Shown piece after piece: positions 11,429-26,665 of a DNA stretch of 64,000 nt. Position 1 is the first letter of the stretch, and every line of letters starts with the position of its first letter. A program made the translations under genes and the position numbers. The notes below the pieces were generated by a model. The model did not search any database. It saw only the letters and a program-made list of their open reading frames with translations, and was not told the origin of the DNA. Origin of the DNA: Allacma fusca (Eukaryota; Arthropoda; Collembola; Symphypleona; Sminthuridae). The stretch is taken from positions 43,379,632-43,443,631 of the forward strand of contig OX359246.1 in assembly GCA_947179485.1 (NCBI GenBank). Reading direction: 5' to 3'.

Positions 11429-14400
11429 CTATTACGCCGCCAAAAAATACAACAAATTAGACTTGTATAAACCCTAGGATAGGTCCACACTTAATAATAA
11501 TAGAAAGATTGAAAATGGTCGGAAAACATTGAACGCCAAAATTGTGGTGTTCAAAAAAATCATGCATCACGGAATTTCCCATTCAACATAACAAGTCATA
11601 AGTTAAGTTGTCAAAGTTTTTGTTGAAGTAAATTGTTCTGTACAGATAAGAATCGTCCTTTCATTTCATGCAACAACAGTATATGTATAAAGTGTTTTAG
11701 TTAGTGTCATGCAGAATACAATTGCTTCGAAATTCAAAAACAAAAACTACAAAACTACATAATGTACAATGAAACCATCACCAAACACCTACACACACAA
11801 AAAACAAATTTACCAACGTAAGGGTAGAGTTAGTTACACGCCAAATACTACCACAAGTTAATCATTTTCGAAGGAAAATTTGAAAAATTTCTGCAAAACA
11901 GTTGAAAGCAATTCCCCGAAAAATTTAAGAAACGTCCCCAGAAGGAAATAGCTTCCGTTTGTAAACAGAGATAGTAGAGATTTTGTTTTGTTTGCAATGT
12001 TCAGGCAAGGGACTTACAACATGGCCCGGGCCTTTAGTATTTGTACAGCCCCCAGGATACTCATCCACCTGGTCACTACTGCCTTGACCTTGGCTTTGCC
12101 CTGCTTTTTGGCCACTAATTACAACAGATGAAATTACCGTATCAACAGAGGAGGATGAGGGACTATCACTTGCCATTAGGAATGGATTATGGAATGGGTT
12201 ACTACTTAACAGAGCTGCCGTAATGGTGTCTAAAGGTGGTTCGAACGGGTTACTACCGCTACTAGCCTTGTCATCCGAACTGTTAAAAGGGTTGAAGGGA
12301 TTGTTATTGTTATTAGTTCTACTTCTTTGATCAGCAGTAGTCGCAACAGTAGGAGCATCCGTAATGAATATCTCCTTGTCCATTTTGGTAATATCCTTTT
12401 CCAAAATCCTACTACTGGTCGTTGTAACTTTACTAACCCCAGGTGTGACACTTGAAGATTCCGGATTTAATTTCACTTTTTCAATTTTCCCTTTCCCAGT
12501 GAAATGAGTCACAGTGACCGGGGGTGAACTAGATAAGAGCGGGGTGGAATCATCATCACTGCCTGATAACATATGTTCTGCATCTGAACTGGATCTACTT
12601 GTAGTTCTGGGAGCATTTGTTCCTATGGCACTACTTGAAGAACTTGACTCTTTAGCTCGACTACGGGCTACACTTGATGAAGGTGACATGGAAATGGTTT
12701 TGGAGGAGTAGGACTTGACTGAGGATTGAGGACTGGAACAACTAGTAGTGGCTGAAGCAGAAGTCAAGGACAAGGTCAGTTTATCGCCACCCTATCCAAC
12801 GGAAACCAAAAAAACCAGGCGTTTTAATTTACTGATGAGTAAATGTATATGTATGAATCTATCAACATTATGGTGGTTTTACTAAAAATACCTCTCCCTG
12901 CAAAAACTAATCAAATCAATTAATTTAAAATAATTACAATTTAACTAAAATTTATGTACACCAAAAACTACCATTATTATACATACCACTTAAACATAAA
13001 GACAGTCTTCAAAATAAGTTACACCAATGAATTTGCACATAGTGTGTATATTCAGTTACATTATAAAATATCATGCAAAGGTGATCCTATAAGTAGGGTA
13101 CATTTTAAGTCCCAACAACTTATCACCTAAATGATCAATGTATTTATGTACACATTTTTTTGTACGCACAATAATGTAGTGCATACTATGTAATATTTAC
13201 AGATTAACTATACACAACAACAACAGCAACAAATAATAATCAAAACTGCAATACATATTCTCAATGCAACATATATAGGCATGGAGCATAGAAACACAGA
13301 TCAGTTCTAAAGCATTTCAAAAAATACTCTTTGCTATTGCACAGCAGGACAACTAATACGTTGCCTCTTATAGGGCAAAACTACAAATTAAGTGTGATTT
13401 GTGAATTATTTACATCAAATACATCTTTACAATAAATTGAATTAGTTGCTTTTGCGTACTTAACGTGAATTAATGAAAATATTGCAATTAAAATGCAAAA
13501 ATTCACGTTCACAGTGTTAATTTTAAAAAAAAACATGTACATACGTAAATTATTAACTGCACAAGTTATTCACTGCTTATATTAGTATAAGTACGTACTT
13601 ATAAAAACGATTACATCAATTATAATATGACACTAATATTTTGTTACGAAGATGCAAAAATTAGCACGAAAAGTCTATTGTAAAACCTTACCACAGAGAT
13701 AAAAGTGGCTGCATCTGTGTTGTGGTAATCTCTTCCATTTTGAACAGTATTGTCCCGTTTCTTCACCGTTGGGTAGGAGTCCCTATGAAGGAATATAACA
13801 ATTCGAATTATAATGGTAGAGATAGAATGGATAATTATACTCATCCTGTGCTTACAAAAATTGAATACAGTGTGAAAGGTACGCAAAAACCTAACAGTGT
13901 AAAATTAGCATTCAAAATAACTATACAATCCTAGCATACCCGTTAAATAACGTATGAGTAGTAATAGATCCATCTGAGCCGGAAGTTTTCTTCAAGTCTT
14001 CGTCAACCTTTGCTTTCCAAATGTTACATTTGAGCTTGTCTGGAGGCAAGGGTTTCGGCAATGACACATATTTTGTCTGATTATTTGGAACCACATTGAC
14101 ATCCTGATCCACAGTTTGGGAATCAGGAAGAAGAAATCCGCCCGTTTCCTTTGCAATACTCTTAATGAGACTATCTAAAGGATCTTCAGTAGGGGGTGGT
14201 GGAGTGGCAGAAGACTCAAGCCGAGCCGACGTAGCGGATGGACTAGGAGTTGATCGTGATGTGGGAGTTTCCGGTGGCGACAAGGACGCGGCAGTGGTTC
14301 CAATTGGAGAGGAACCTCGACTTCTGGGTCTCAGAACTCTAGGCTCATCACTTAGTAGCAGATCCACGTCCACTTCATTACTAGTAGTAGTGTCCTTTGT

Positions 14401-17400
14401 GATGGTTGATGTTAATTCAGTCTCTGGTTTTCTCGCTACTGGCTCTTTAGGTTTAGGTTCCAAGCTACTGCTAATGGTGGGTGTTTCAATGGTGGGAGTA
14501 GTAGCTGTCGTTGCTGATGGCAGTTGTCGTTGTCGTTCCTTCAGAATATGGGACTGTCTCCTTGCATATCTTTGACTTGGTCTTCTCTCAAATTGAACCG
14601 TCCTTCGAGATCTGTTCTGGGCCAGGGTTTGAGCTTCAGTTCTTCCACTATTTCAGTACATGCATAAAAGAGAACCGCATCAGTATTTAAATTTGTTTTG
14701 TGGCAATTTATCTCGACAATTTATAGTCACATCATAAAGATCAAAGAACATAGCTTTTTTTTCCTTTTCAATAATGGAAAATCGTTTACTGATTTATATA
14801 CGCCCTTTGTAGGGTCTACTACTGTGTATTTATATACCTGTATCTAAAGCGGGAGCCCATGCGGAAGAAGTTCTGTCTGGCATTTGGTGCTTTGACAGCT
14901 CCTTTCAGGCGGAAAAATGCATGATGTTCCACAGCGCATTTCCATAAATGCTTTGAGGCCTTTTCATTATGCAATCTACAGTAAACAATAATAAACAAAT
15001 CAATTTCGTGCATCAAGAAAAATCAATTCAATGTAACTTACGAATTAGGTGTCTAAAAAATTAAGAAATAATAATTACCGGAAAACAAAAGTATGTTCTC
15101 GTTCCCTCCCCTCATCATCATCCTCAACAACAACTAACGTCAGTTTCTTCTTTTTAAAGTCCAAACGGGAAATTTTGGGCCAAAAGAACAAACCAATTTT
15201 TTGAATCCCTTCAAATACCAAAATGCCTGTTGGCGTCAAGCCCAGTGAGTATTCGCAGCCATCCTTGCCCTATTATTACCATAAAAAGAGAAAATAACAT
15301 TAACAATCATTACATGACAGCATTATATTACGTGGTAAGGCAATCACAATCAACATTTTAATTAGCAAATTATTCATTAGCCCTCACATGATAACCTTGA
15401 GCTACAAAAACCAGGCATGATGTCTCTCATCAAAATATGTATTTACACACTTTACGCTTAAAACCAGACTCATAACATAAATATTCTACGTTGCTTCATC
15501 TAATGTTACCAGCTTCCATAAAAAATTACCATCCAGTACAGCACAGTGACATATGTGTATGTTGTCTATTTAAAAGGTTTCTCCTTCCTAATAATAACAA
15601 CACTCCAAATTATTGTAGCTCCCTGATGCTCAAAGCCCCACACACATGCAATGAACTCATACTTATCTTAATACTATTAAGATGCTCATTAAATTGACCA
15701 ACCCTGATTCATGCAACGATGCAACTAATAACCCTGTCGGTTTTGCGTCAAGAAGTCTTAGGTTTCTTTTAATTAATAAACTCCATTCACTCATAACCTT
15801 TGAGTTAAGAGCTAGAGACCGAACTTGAAGTACGACACTAACAGGCGCTAATTGTAGTGTAGTTAATGTGTTTAATGCCGCTAATTAACCCTTTCTTAAC
15901 AATTATGGAAAACTCTGTAATCTCGCACATTAATCATTAATAACATCAAATGTACATCCATTCATAGAGTAGAGCATTGTTTTACATGCACAAATCCTTC
16001 GCATCCGATTTCCCATTGAATTAACTTTCCTTGTAATTAATTACATTAACGGAAATAACACGATAATAAATACATGCTTTGTACAAAACCATATAATTAA
16101 TTAAAACTGTGTCTAACTGTTGTAGAATTTCTCGTAAAAAATGCTCATAAAAAATGTCCGTGTTTCAAAAAACCTAGTTTACGTACAAATGTAAATTATT
16201 TATGTTTTGCGCTTAATCTTTACATTTATATATATATATGGAGAGGAGAAAAGCTCCACAGGAAAAACACTGCAAATCAAATGCAAAAGAAAGCGTAATA
16301 ATTCATGTGAGCATCCGTGGCGTGTAGCTTTTCCACACATGTACTTACAATACAGTAATAATTGTACGCCGGTACATACTCACATTATGAGTACCGTCCA
16401 AGCTATCAAAGATATTATTGTATTAACTTTTGGCACCGAGCTCACACCCAACTTCTTGGTGCCTTACATTTTTAATTAAATTATTTCAGCCTCAGCAACT
16501 CCTACCTCAAAATTATACTCTGGGTATATGGGAACGAGTAGTGATAAACATAATCATAAACTATGAATCACTTCCACATTACAACACAGAGCTTCACTCA
16601 CTTAAGAACTTATAGGTACATTTAATCTTTGACAATTATTCACTAAAATTTCCCTTCCTCGTCAAGAGAGCACAAATACAATGCAAAGGCCCTATAAAAC
16701 CCATTTAATTCGTTAAGTAACAAGGCCACATAAAACTATGGCCAATCACTCACCAACTCCTAGCCCCCCTCAATGTAACACATACTTTACGACCAAACGC
16801 AATAATCATTTAATGCCATCTACACACAGTACATGTCCCGGCATACCGTCAAAAACATTCCTAATAAATCACATATCCCCATCCAAACAATCTCTCGCTC
16901 ACATTCACTAATAATAAATGGGAGTTAATAAGCTGACAATACAATTATCCCTCCCATAGGTTACCCTAGAGTACATAGTGCATGAACACAGGGGTAATTG
17001 TGAACATGCTCTCATGCAAAGAGTCAATTCGTAACCGACTTGGATTTAACAACAGATGGTAATAAAGAGAAAGTGAAGAAGAATCTCTGACAATTACTGT
17101 AAATGTCACTCTTGCCAAATTTTCACTGACTAATGATGCCCTCCTGCCCACACAACCATTTACTACTGTACCAGGGCATCTGGGACAGTCAGTCTTCTTG
17201 CCTACTGCTTCGAGCATCATTTCAATAATTCCTGTCAATTAATCCTCCGTACACAGATGTTTTTCCTCGAGTAATTTCACCAAAATCAAACTACTACTAA
17301 TAATGATTAATGATATTCTACCATGATTTTCTCCATTTCCTTAAAAGAGACACGCTCGCATAAAACTGCTATTTTTCGTAAGTGCAAGTGTGTAATCATC

Positions 17401-20400
17401 TTAGTATTTGTTTAAGGAACCTCCCTTTCACGTGTGTATCAAACCAACCTCTGCTAACCTTTCAACCATGCTCAATTTTATACAGCGTAATTGTTAATAA
17501 TTCATAAAGTTTCGCATTACGCTTTACACTCAAGCCACAATAACAAGTATACGTAAGTACTATACACTACAATTTAAAAAACAATTTCATACATTATTGA
17601 CAAAAAAAACTCCACCGATCAATAACTGATGATGCATGCTTTATTAGAATCTATCGTATCATCATCGTATAAGCAAAAGCAGTACTCGGCTCTTGCGTCC
17701 AATAAAAAATCAACCTACCAGAACTGTATGCATATCCACTCCGTACATCTCCAGCCATTTTGCCTTATTTAAGTAATTCATTTCCGCTTGAGCAGGAGTT
17801 TGTCCTCTGAAAAGTAACAAAAGCAATGATACAGAAGAGAAATCATTCATCCTGAACAAGTCTCATATATCTAGTCTTTTCATTCAACATTTTTATTTTA
17901 TTTTTGTATGAAGCCGACTCTTTCTTACTTCAATCGTTTAAACTCCTCCAAAATGGCAATTTCCATTTCCGCATCCTGATCCTCAGCAAAACGGAATTCG
18001 GACACGAAGGACGGCGTATGGATTTCTGCTTCATAGTCCCCAACCTCAGCTGAATTCCGACGAAGGTGAAAGACACGATAGAAGGCAGAGAGAGAGAGAG
18101 AGAGAGAGAGAAAGAAAACCAGCATGAGAATCTCATCACAATCATCAGCTCATTTATTTCTAAGAATTATAAATTACAATCTCAATAAAAGATGACATAC
18201 ATTGCAAAGCAAGAGCTGCCAACTCAATCGAAGTTGGATGAGAAACTTCCAATCTGCCCGTGAGAACATCTTGCTTCACCTGCAGGAAGAACTGGTACCT
18301 GTAACAAACCAATATATGAACAATGCATAAAAATATAAGATAAACCTGCACGTAACACCATAATAAGAAAGAATGAGAAAACATGGGGGGAATTAACTAA
18401 ATTGAATTCCTTTATCGAATGTAATTATCAATAAATCGATTAAGGCAATCTCTTTTTAATCAAATGCTAACAAGGTATATAGCTCTTCGCACGTTTGCGT
18501 AGGTTTCTATGTATATACATCTTATTAAAAAAAATAGATAGATACACAAAATACACTGCCAAGTTGCTCATTCCATACGGAACCATCCCTTGCTCACAGT
18601 ATCATTATTATACACACTTCATCCCATTTACCTATCATTGTCTCATTAGCACCGAGAGAGTAATCGCTCATCGTGAGTTTGTTTTATTACAGAGTTACTA
18701 GAAGAAGTAGGAACAAGGGCCGACTTCATGTTCTGATTGTGAGCAAGTCTGAACTCTGAACAATACTATAAGGCAAGGGTACACTCTTTCCGTCCGTAAT
18801 TTTTAATAAGGTTACAACCTTATCAATTTAAAAATTAGCACGAAGAAGTTACTGATAACTATTTCAGATTTTTATAGGAGTACTATATCTATCTATAGAA
18901 AACGGAAATCAAACTACATACAATACCTTCCTGTCACAAAATACATAATTACATACATACATACTACTACTTCGTATAATTATACGCAGACATTACTAAA
19001 ATAGGTTCAGAGCTGATGAGCTTCTCACACGCAAACAAACGTGGAAATCACCACTGTCCGGAGATTCCCATACCTCCCCAACATTTTTTTTTGTTCCTAT
19101 CTGTCTACTAATCCATCCTCTGCCCAGGATTAACAGTATGAAGTTAACAACAACAATTCACTGGGAGCTATCATTATTATTATTTTTAGCCACTAAACTT
19201 TCTCCACTTTAATTTTAATTCATGCCATCAATCAGCACAATACATAAATCATAATGGTGGTAAATGAACGATAGGATGGTCATCCATAAATATTCCATCC
19301 GTCGGACACAAAACCTTATTATGTATGTATATACTTATATTGTGAAGCCCCCTTCAATAATAATAATAATAAGAAAAATCTCGGCAATTTCTTCCGATAC
19401 AAAGAGACACATAGAATAGCATCAACGACCCTCCATTCAAGACAGCCTTTACATTGACTCCACTGTACAACAGCGGATTCCCATGAATAGAATCATTAAA
19501 GAAATTTCTGCAATGTCACTCACGAACTCAATATTCAAATTCGACACTCTCTCACTCACTACATCCTCTAATAACGAAAATAATCTTCAAAAAAAAAAAA
19601 AAAACCATAACAGCAATAATAAATTGTAGATTGTTCACTTCATCATGAAATTTTCCTTCATAAACAAACTCTACTGAAAGTAAATATTTTATATAGCTGA
19701 TATATGACTCCCTAACAGCTAAATTACACATGAACAAATTTAACTATAAGGATCCTAAAAATAGCAAAAACTGTGTATGACACTCGACACTTCTACATTC
19801 ATATCATATGGAGCTGTAAACACAATTATAACTACTACGGTGTATTTCACGCTGACTTTAAAAGCTACAGTATTTATCTATAGTTAGAAAAACTAAGCAG
19901 AACGTGAAGAAAAGTTGAAAAAGTTCACGGAATCCTTCCATTATATTATACGTAGTATAAAATAGCAAGGACCACACCATTCAATATCAATGTTAAGTGC
20001 CTCGTGTCAACAAGTACCTGCAACCTGATTGTACTTGTATATCTATATGTATATAAGTACACTACAAACTAACAATAATAATAACAGTATCTATCTATAG
20101 ACATCCGTATTCAAAAACTGAAAGGAGAATTTTATACTTATTATTAAAAAGTCAATTAGTAATAGTAATAACGTCCTTTAGCTACATACATACATATCTC
20201 CTTTACTTGAAAAAGTAGATCACTCAATTCAATATCCTTTCCGCCAATTATAAAATTTTCTACAGTTGTTGGCAATCTTTCTCAAGTAAAAGTCTCCACA
20301 CAAGTCTCAGTCATAAGTACTGTACAAGGAGAATATCCACTTAGCATCTTATATGTAATTAATTTTGAAAAAAAAAATGTATCACATAAAAGTGACAAAA

Positions 20401-22672
20401 AACTATGATTTCCTCACATAATTACGCTTCATGGTCAATGTTTATCATTGTTGCAAAATTTTAAATAAGGTTATTTCCGCAGAGACCTAGCTATTCCATT
20501 CAATACTAGTAGATATAAACGCACGTATATAAGTTAACAAGTATTTGCAAAAGTTATAATAATTATTGCTTTCCGTACCTACATATCTAGTATATTCATT
20601 TATGACAGGACTGCGGGTAAGATGTCAAATTAAAGGCTTCATTTTGTTTTGGTATAGATACAAAAAAAATCAAATTATAAAATTCCAATGGTTAGATATA
20701 ATAAAAATAAAAGTGAACAACTGAGAATTATAAAACATTCCGACAGACTTCCAATCTTGTTTCTTAAAAAATTTATGAACATACATACATAGTTCCTTGT
20801 AATAATTCGCACATTAATTTCTGGTGATACTTCTTTTTGCTTCTTACCCGATGCCCATATATACATGTTTTCTCTGTGTATAGTATTGTATCGGGTAAAA
20901 ATTTAAAACAAAAGTACATATTTACGTATGCATGCCCACACACCCACATACACTCCTTGTCAACATTTTGCCTTCGCGTTCACAGTCTTCATAATATAAA
21001 GGTATCCATCAAAAGTATGAAAAAACATTTTGGAACAAAGAAAAACCCATGAAACTTCGTGCTCAGGCATCATGATCAGCTCAAAAGAGAGCAATTAACC
21101 CATAAGAGAAGGAAACACAAAGGTGTTAACACGTTTAGCAGTGTTAAAACGACTTGGAATTCCTTCCTTCCCTTTTAAACATGTCCGTTCGTACGTCTGT
21201 CCGTCCGTCCGTACACTGGGATACATACTTAAAATTACATATATGTAGATACATGCATACAGTTACATAAGGACGTGTACACAATATATATAGATACATC
21301 TAATGCATACATAATTACATATATAAAAATACATCTCCCTCTACTGTTCCTCCCTTAATGAATTAGTAAACCTCTGACCACTTAGCACCATGGCCCCCTC
21401 CATGTTTTTCCTCCTATTTTTTCAAGCCATTAACAACAGACATTTAAGTTCCTTCCTAGTACTCCTCAAACACATTGTTGTACTTGTAAAAGTTGGACAA
21501 GCTGGCACGAAAAAATCCATGTAGTAGTCAGTCCCAAGACAAGACTGTACAGAGATTCCTTCACCACAGTATTTCATTTATACAAGGAATTAATATAGAT
21601 ATAGAAACATACATAAACACATACAAAACATCAAACATATAGATATACAACCACTAAATATCTCCTTACCTTGTCAATTCTTCACGGAGGTTATGAGGTT
21701 CACTTGAGTAGAATTTTACTTTTAAACGGAAGGTAAATGGTGGCCCAACTGTTAGAAGAGGAAGGAAAAAAGAAAAAAAAATCCATTAGAATCAATTACT
21801 ATACTCTCCGCTCACCAGTAATATTATTTCGTTTGAATGTCAAAACCATTTCGAGAGTCCAAGCTTATAGACTAGTACAACCTCCCGATTTTATCTTAAC
21901 TCAGACACACACACACACACACAACAGTGACAAAACATTACAAGTCGTACTGAACGTGTCAGTACCACAAAAAAAACCTTCCTTCAAGTGTCAACTTCTA
22001 TGCTGATCATTTGGTCCAGGACCAGTGTACTAGTAGCATTCAATCCACCAAAATATTTATTTATAAGGACAGATCCAAACAAACATATATACCCAATTAA
22101 CATCAGTATATCTATATGTAATTATTTAAGATTAGAGAATCTATTCCCGAGTAAGGTTGGATAATAACATTTTAAATGCTTCAATTGCCACCATTCTCTT
22201 TAATCGGTTTCAACATTAGAATAAATTGAGTCTAACCACAAAAGTAATTCCCTTCTTCAAATTACCCATCCAAGGCATACAAATACTGTCATTACACTGG
22301 AGACGCTCACGAAATGCGTCTAGTGTACCAGTAGTACAGACATATCTATGTACTTATACGTTACTCAAATCCTCCCTAATATGTGGTAGTGGAACGATGC
22401 TGAACAACAACAAATACTTTTCCTTTCCCAAAGGCTGAAAATCTTAAACGAATTGAATTTTCCTTTTGCAATAGGATATTAATTATTATTGCAGCCCCTC
22501 AATATCATTCCAACAAGCATGACCTATGCCAAAAAAAAAGTTATTTCTTAATACAGACCGGGACAGAGGCACAAATATGCCCAATGCACATGTGATGTAT
22601 GTATCTGTAGAAGCCATATGAAAAAGAAAAAGTCCTACTTTAATAATATCGCCAGCCATAATTCACAATGGC

Positions 22673-22705
<33 letters not shown>

Positions 22706-25700
22706 CCCAGTTTCAATTTCATTTGTTCATTTCATCAATGGTTAGATCATGTCCATCTCTTGAGTCTGTCATTATACCTACGATTAGTGTGCATGACGGT
22801 ATCATTACTGTTACCATTACACTACTAACTTACACACACAACAACAACAATGCTATCTTAATAACAATGGTCTCTCTCTCCCTCTCTTTCTTATACCTAC
22901 ATCATGCACTTATAAATAATATCTCGTCTCAACCGACACCACTATTAAGCTCACATGGTCAGGGCAAAAGAGCGAGAGAGAGAGATACAGGGACAGACAT
23001 ACTCTACTCTAGTGCAACTTACAATAGTAACAGTAACATGCATTCAGTACAGAGCAGACTGAGAGAGATACAACTACACCTTCCAGCCTACGCAATGATT
23101 AATTCCAAATAAAAAAAAAGAATCAGCAATAGTAACACGCTATATGTAAATATCTAGTTCATTTTGGACACGATAAGGTACAAATAGTTACATAGTTACA
23201 AGTACAGCATAAACAGTAAGTGCATTCGATCTCACACTCACAATCATCATCATCATCAGCAGCAGCAGCAACAGCAAGTAAGAGCAAGTGAAAAATAACA
23301 TAACTCACTGTCTCTATATATAGCTCTATTTACACTGCATCTTTCTCCACTAGATACAGATTGATACTGTAAAAATAAATAATTATGCACACACACACAC
23401 AGGTATAATTATATGCATACTATATGTAAATAAATACTAAACATCTACACACACTCTATCCCTCCTGCCTCTCACCTATACCTCCTGCATGCTTCCTGCA
23501 CATTAAACGTCCCACAACAATTACTTTTCTTTTTATCTGTAAAAATAACAATCACACATTCCAACTTCCCATTGTTACAGACATTCCAACAACAGCTCCT
23601 GGCTGGATAGCTCCTGGTTGGTAAGTACTAACTACTACTAAACTCCTACGCTACACGCTCAACTTTGAGAAAACTCATTTTTTTTAAAACTGTTTCTTTT
23701 TCTGTGCAAATACATCCAAAAATGATTAAACACACACTGGACTCCTGAGATTTTAGCACACATTTAAAATAACACCTGGAGAATCATGCCCATACATGTG
23801 CGAGTAAACTTCCACTCCCATATAAAAACTTGTAATAAATAATAATTAGAAGAGAGACCGACTTCCCTCCCTCACCCTATCTGTATCTACCTATTCCTTA
23901 AGAAGTAGTAACAACTCTATTCTATGTACTCCAAATCTCTCATGCATGACATTCCAAGTATATATTTCATTCCCACGACGAAAAAAAAATACATTTTTTT
24001 AAAAATAAAAAATCTCTTAATTATTAAATCAGATCTTGTGGTGCGAGCAGGGCTATGAGTCTATTATTTACCCTGCGATTAGCATCAACCCCAATTATTT
24101 AGTTCCTTCTTGACTTTCTGTTGTCCTATACTACCACAACAATTACGATTGCAGAGTACATTCAAGTAATTACAAGAGTTGGGCCTCGGCTAGTATAGTG
24201 GAGTAGTATAGAAGCATAGCCCCGTCAATGGTTGCTCAACTCTCAAGTCACTTTTGAGTAACGTCTTTCATTTCTCAGAGATTATATGAGTATGGAACGA
24301 CAATCGACAATATAATATTCTGAGACTATTATATCTAGCAAATATCCCAACCGTAGTAATAGTAAATCAACAAAATAGCATGATCTTCATGTCTCACGCT
24401 CAATCATGTTCTCCCCTCCCCTCCCATCCCTATGGATGCCAAAATCTATCTACAATAAGAACAGATGCAATAGATATACAGTGTATTGTGTATAATAAAA
24501 AATATATAAATTGTACTTATTATTACATAAAGAGGAAAGATGTCAATGTCTCCCACGCGAATCCATAACAAATGTCAATTTTCGAGTTAACGTGCATTCA
24601 AAAGAATCTCTTGCAACATGCATGCATACGCAGCATCACGATCCGCGAACCTCACTCCTGTCCTAAAATTCCTAATGCATTTATCTTATGTATACATATA
24701 TACCTATATGTACGCATGTATCTTCTTATGCATCCTTATACATAAAGTTATTCATATCAGCCATCAATATTAACCACGTACTCATTGTCAGAACAACTTA
24801 AGCATTCTGACAAACACCACGCCATGCATATAATATACTCATATACATATGTATAATTGTATGTATTTATATGTACATGCATAAAAGCCCATTCTTAAAA
24901 AAAACTATCAAGGGACAAGAGCAACCTTGCCATTATAAAAGAAAGACAAGAGATGAAACCACGTAGTAGCTTGGTAAGCGGTGATAACAACATTTGTTAC
25001 TTAGCACATCCAAGTTAATGTAATAAGTCGAAAATCCCATGGGATTTTTAAAGAGCCTATACTAGTAGATACGTATAATGGATTCTTATTATGCATGTCC
25101 ACTTAGAGTATACAGGCTGAGTGGAGACAATATAAACAGTTAGATCCGTTTAAATAACATTTAATAACCAAGGAGACACGTTATCAATTCTCCCTGGTCA
25201 AAACTTTTAGAGGATAAGACACAGTTCATAGAACAGTTAAAACTTTGTAGGTACAAAAGTAGCTCCATACATAATTATATTCCACACACACAAACACACA
25301 CGGACAGTTTCAAAAGAAAGAAGACACTTGAAAAACAAAGTGATTTGCCATACACTCGTAAGTTCTTAGCCATGTAATTACTTAATACAGATAAAATAAA
25401 AGTGACTACTATATATTATGCACAGCACTTTATCTGCATACAGTAATTGCGAAAGCGATAATCCCCAGGAATTTACCCAACCTTTTAACATCCACGCAAG
25501 TCAGTCCTATGGTGTTCGGAATAGTCCCTATATATTTCCCTACATACATACATACATATATGCATATATGTGCATAGATATAGATACTAGATACAGCCAT
25601 ATACGCACAGGATTTACACCTTAAATTATTCCAAGCTGTGAAAATCCTTTAAAGCCTGGCACATTGCAATCTGCCCTGCCACAGACACTTCTACTACTAC

Positions 25701-26622
25701 TACAACATAAAACCAACGACATAGTACAATAGCACAAGCCTTCCCCCGCATAAATAACTCCTTCCCTGTGAGAGAGTTAACATTCAAGTCAAGTTCTCTC
25801 TCATCGGCAGAGATTAGACTAAAACTAATCAAATCAGGGATGCAAATTGCCACACATTCAAACCATCCCATTTGCAATTTAATTACGACAGAGTCTTCAA
25901 GAACATCCGGAACCATGCAGGCACATTTATGTAAAAGTATGCACTGAAGGAAATAGTTTTTTGGTTTCATGGAACACAAGAGAGGATATTACTACTATAT
26001 AGACACTCTCCTGTAATTATATATGTATGTACATAAATTACAATCCCTTGGAATACTAAACTCAAACCAAAAATGTCCTTTAAACTCAAACTAATTTAAC
26101 TAAAATGCGAGAAAATAAACGTGAAGGGAGAGGAGTAACAAAAATAACGGCATCCTTTCAAAAATAATACAAACATATGTGCCAGGCCACGTGCGTGTGA
26201 GTTAATGTCCCCAGAAAAAATACAGAATAAAAAGTCACTATGTGTAGATAGCTATGTATAGATCCAGTCAAAATTACAAATTGTCACCTATTTCACAGAC
26301 CCTTTGTAACATTTGAAGGAATACACTATCAGTAGTATTGTTGAAGTTCTAGCTCTATAGAGATATGACTGATTATTATTATTATTATTATTAGGCGTAG
26401 TCTTCCCATCAAAATTTAGTTCCTCATGAATTCATTCATGGTAAAAAAAAATATATACATCCATCTAAGGTTGTACTGTTCAGTAAATAGGGGAATATAT
26501 GGGATACAAGATCCCACGTGGCGGAAAGAATCTTTTTTTTCCATTAGACATGACCTAAAGAAAGCATGAGTGCGTAAATAAAGGAGTAAACCAGAGAATT
26601 ATCACATCTAAGGTGAGAGAGT

Positions 26623-26665
<43 letters not shown>

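Noticed and set aside
12514-12711. 65-codon plus-strand frame
   Set aside because: Antisense of the Ser-rich yurt exon; it has no features of its own.
14165-14575. 136-codon open frame on the plus strand
   Set aside because: It lies exactly opposite the FA/tail exon of yurt, which has family similarity and fitting splice sites. The Val/Gly/Ser-rich frame is its antisense shadow.
16966-17238. Minus-strand frame with [12 protein letters not shown], a possible extra yurt exon or zinc finger
   Set aside because: The FERM exons on both sides join in phase without it, and no fitting acceptor and donor enclose the Cys pattern.
22618-23112. 164-codon plus-strand frame with RERERERE
   Set aside because: It is driven by a GA microsatellite in a yurt intron and has no family similarity or splice context.
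25626-25979. 117-codon minus-strand frame inside the giant intron
   Set aside because: It has the right strand for an exon but no similarity to FERM sequence. The FERM chain is complete across this intron without it.
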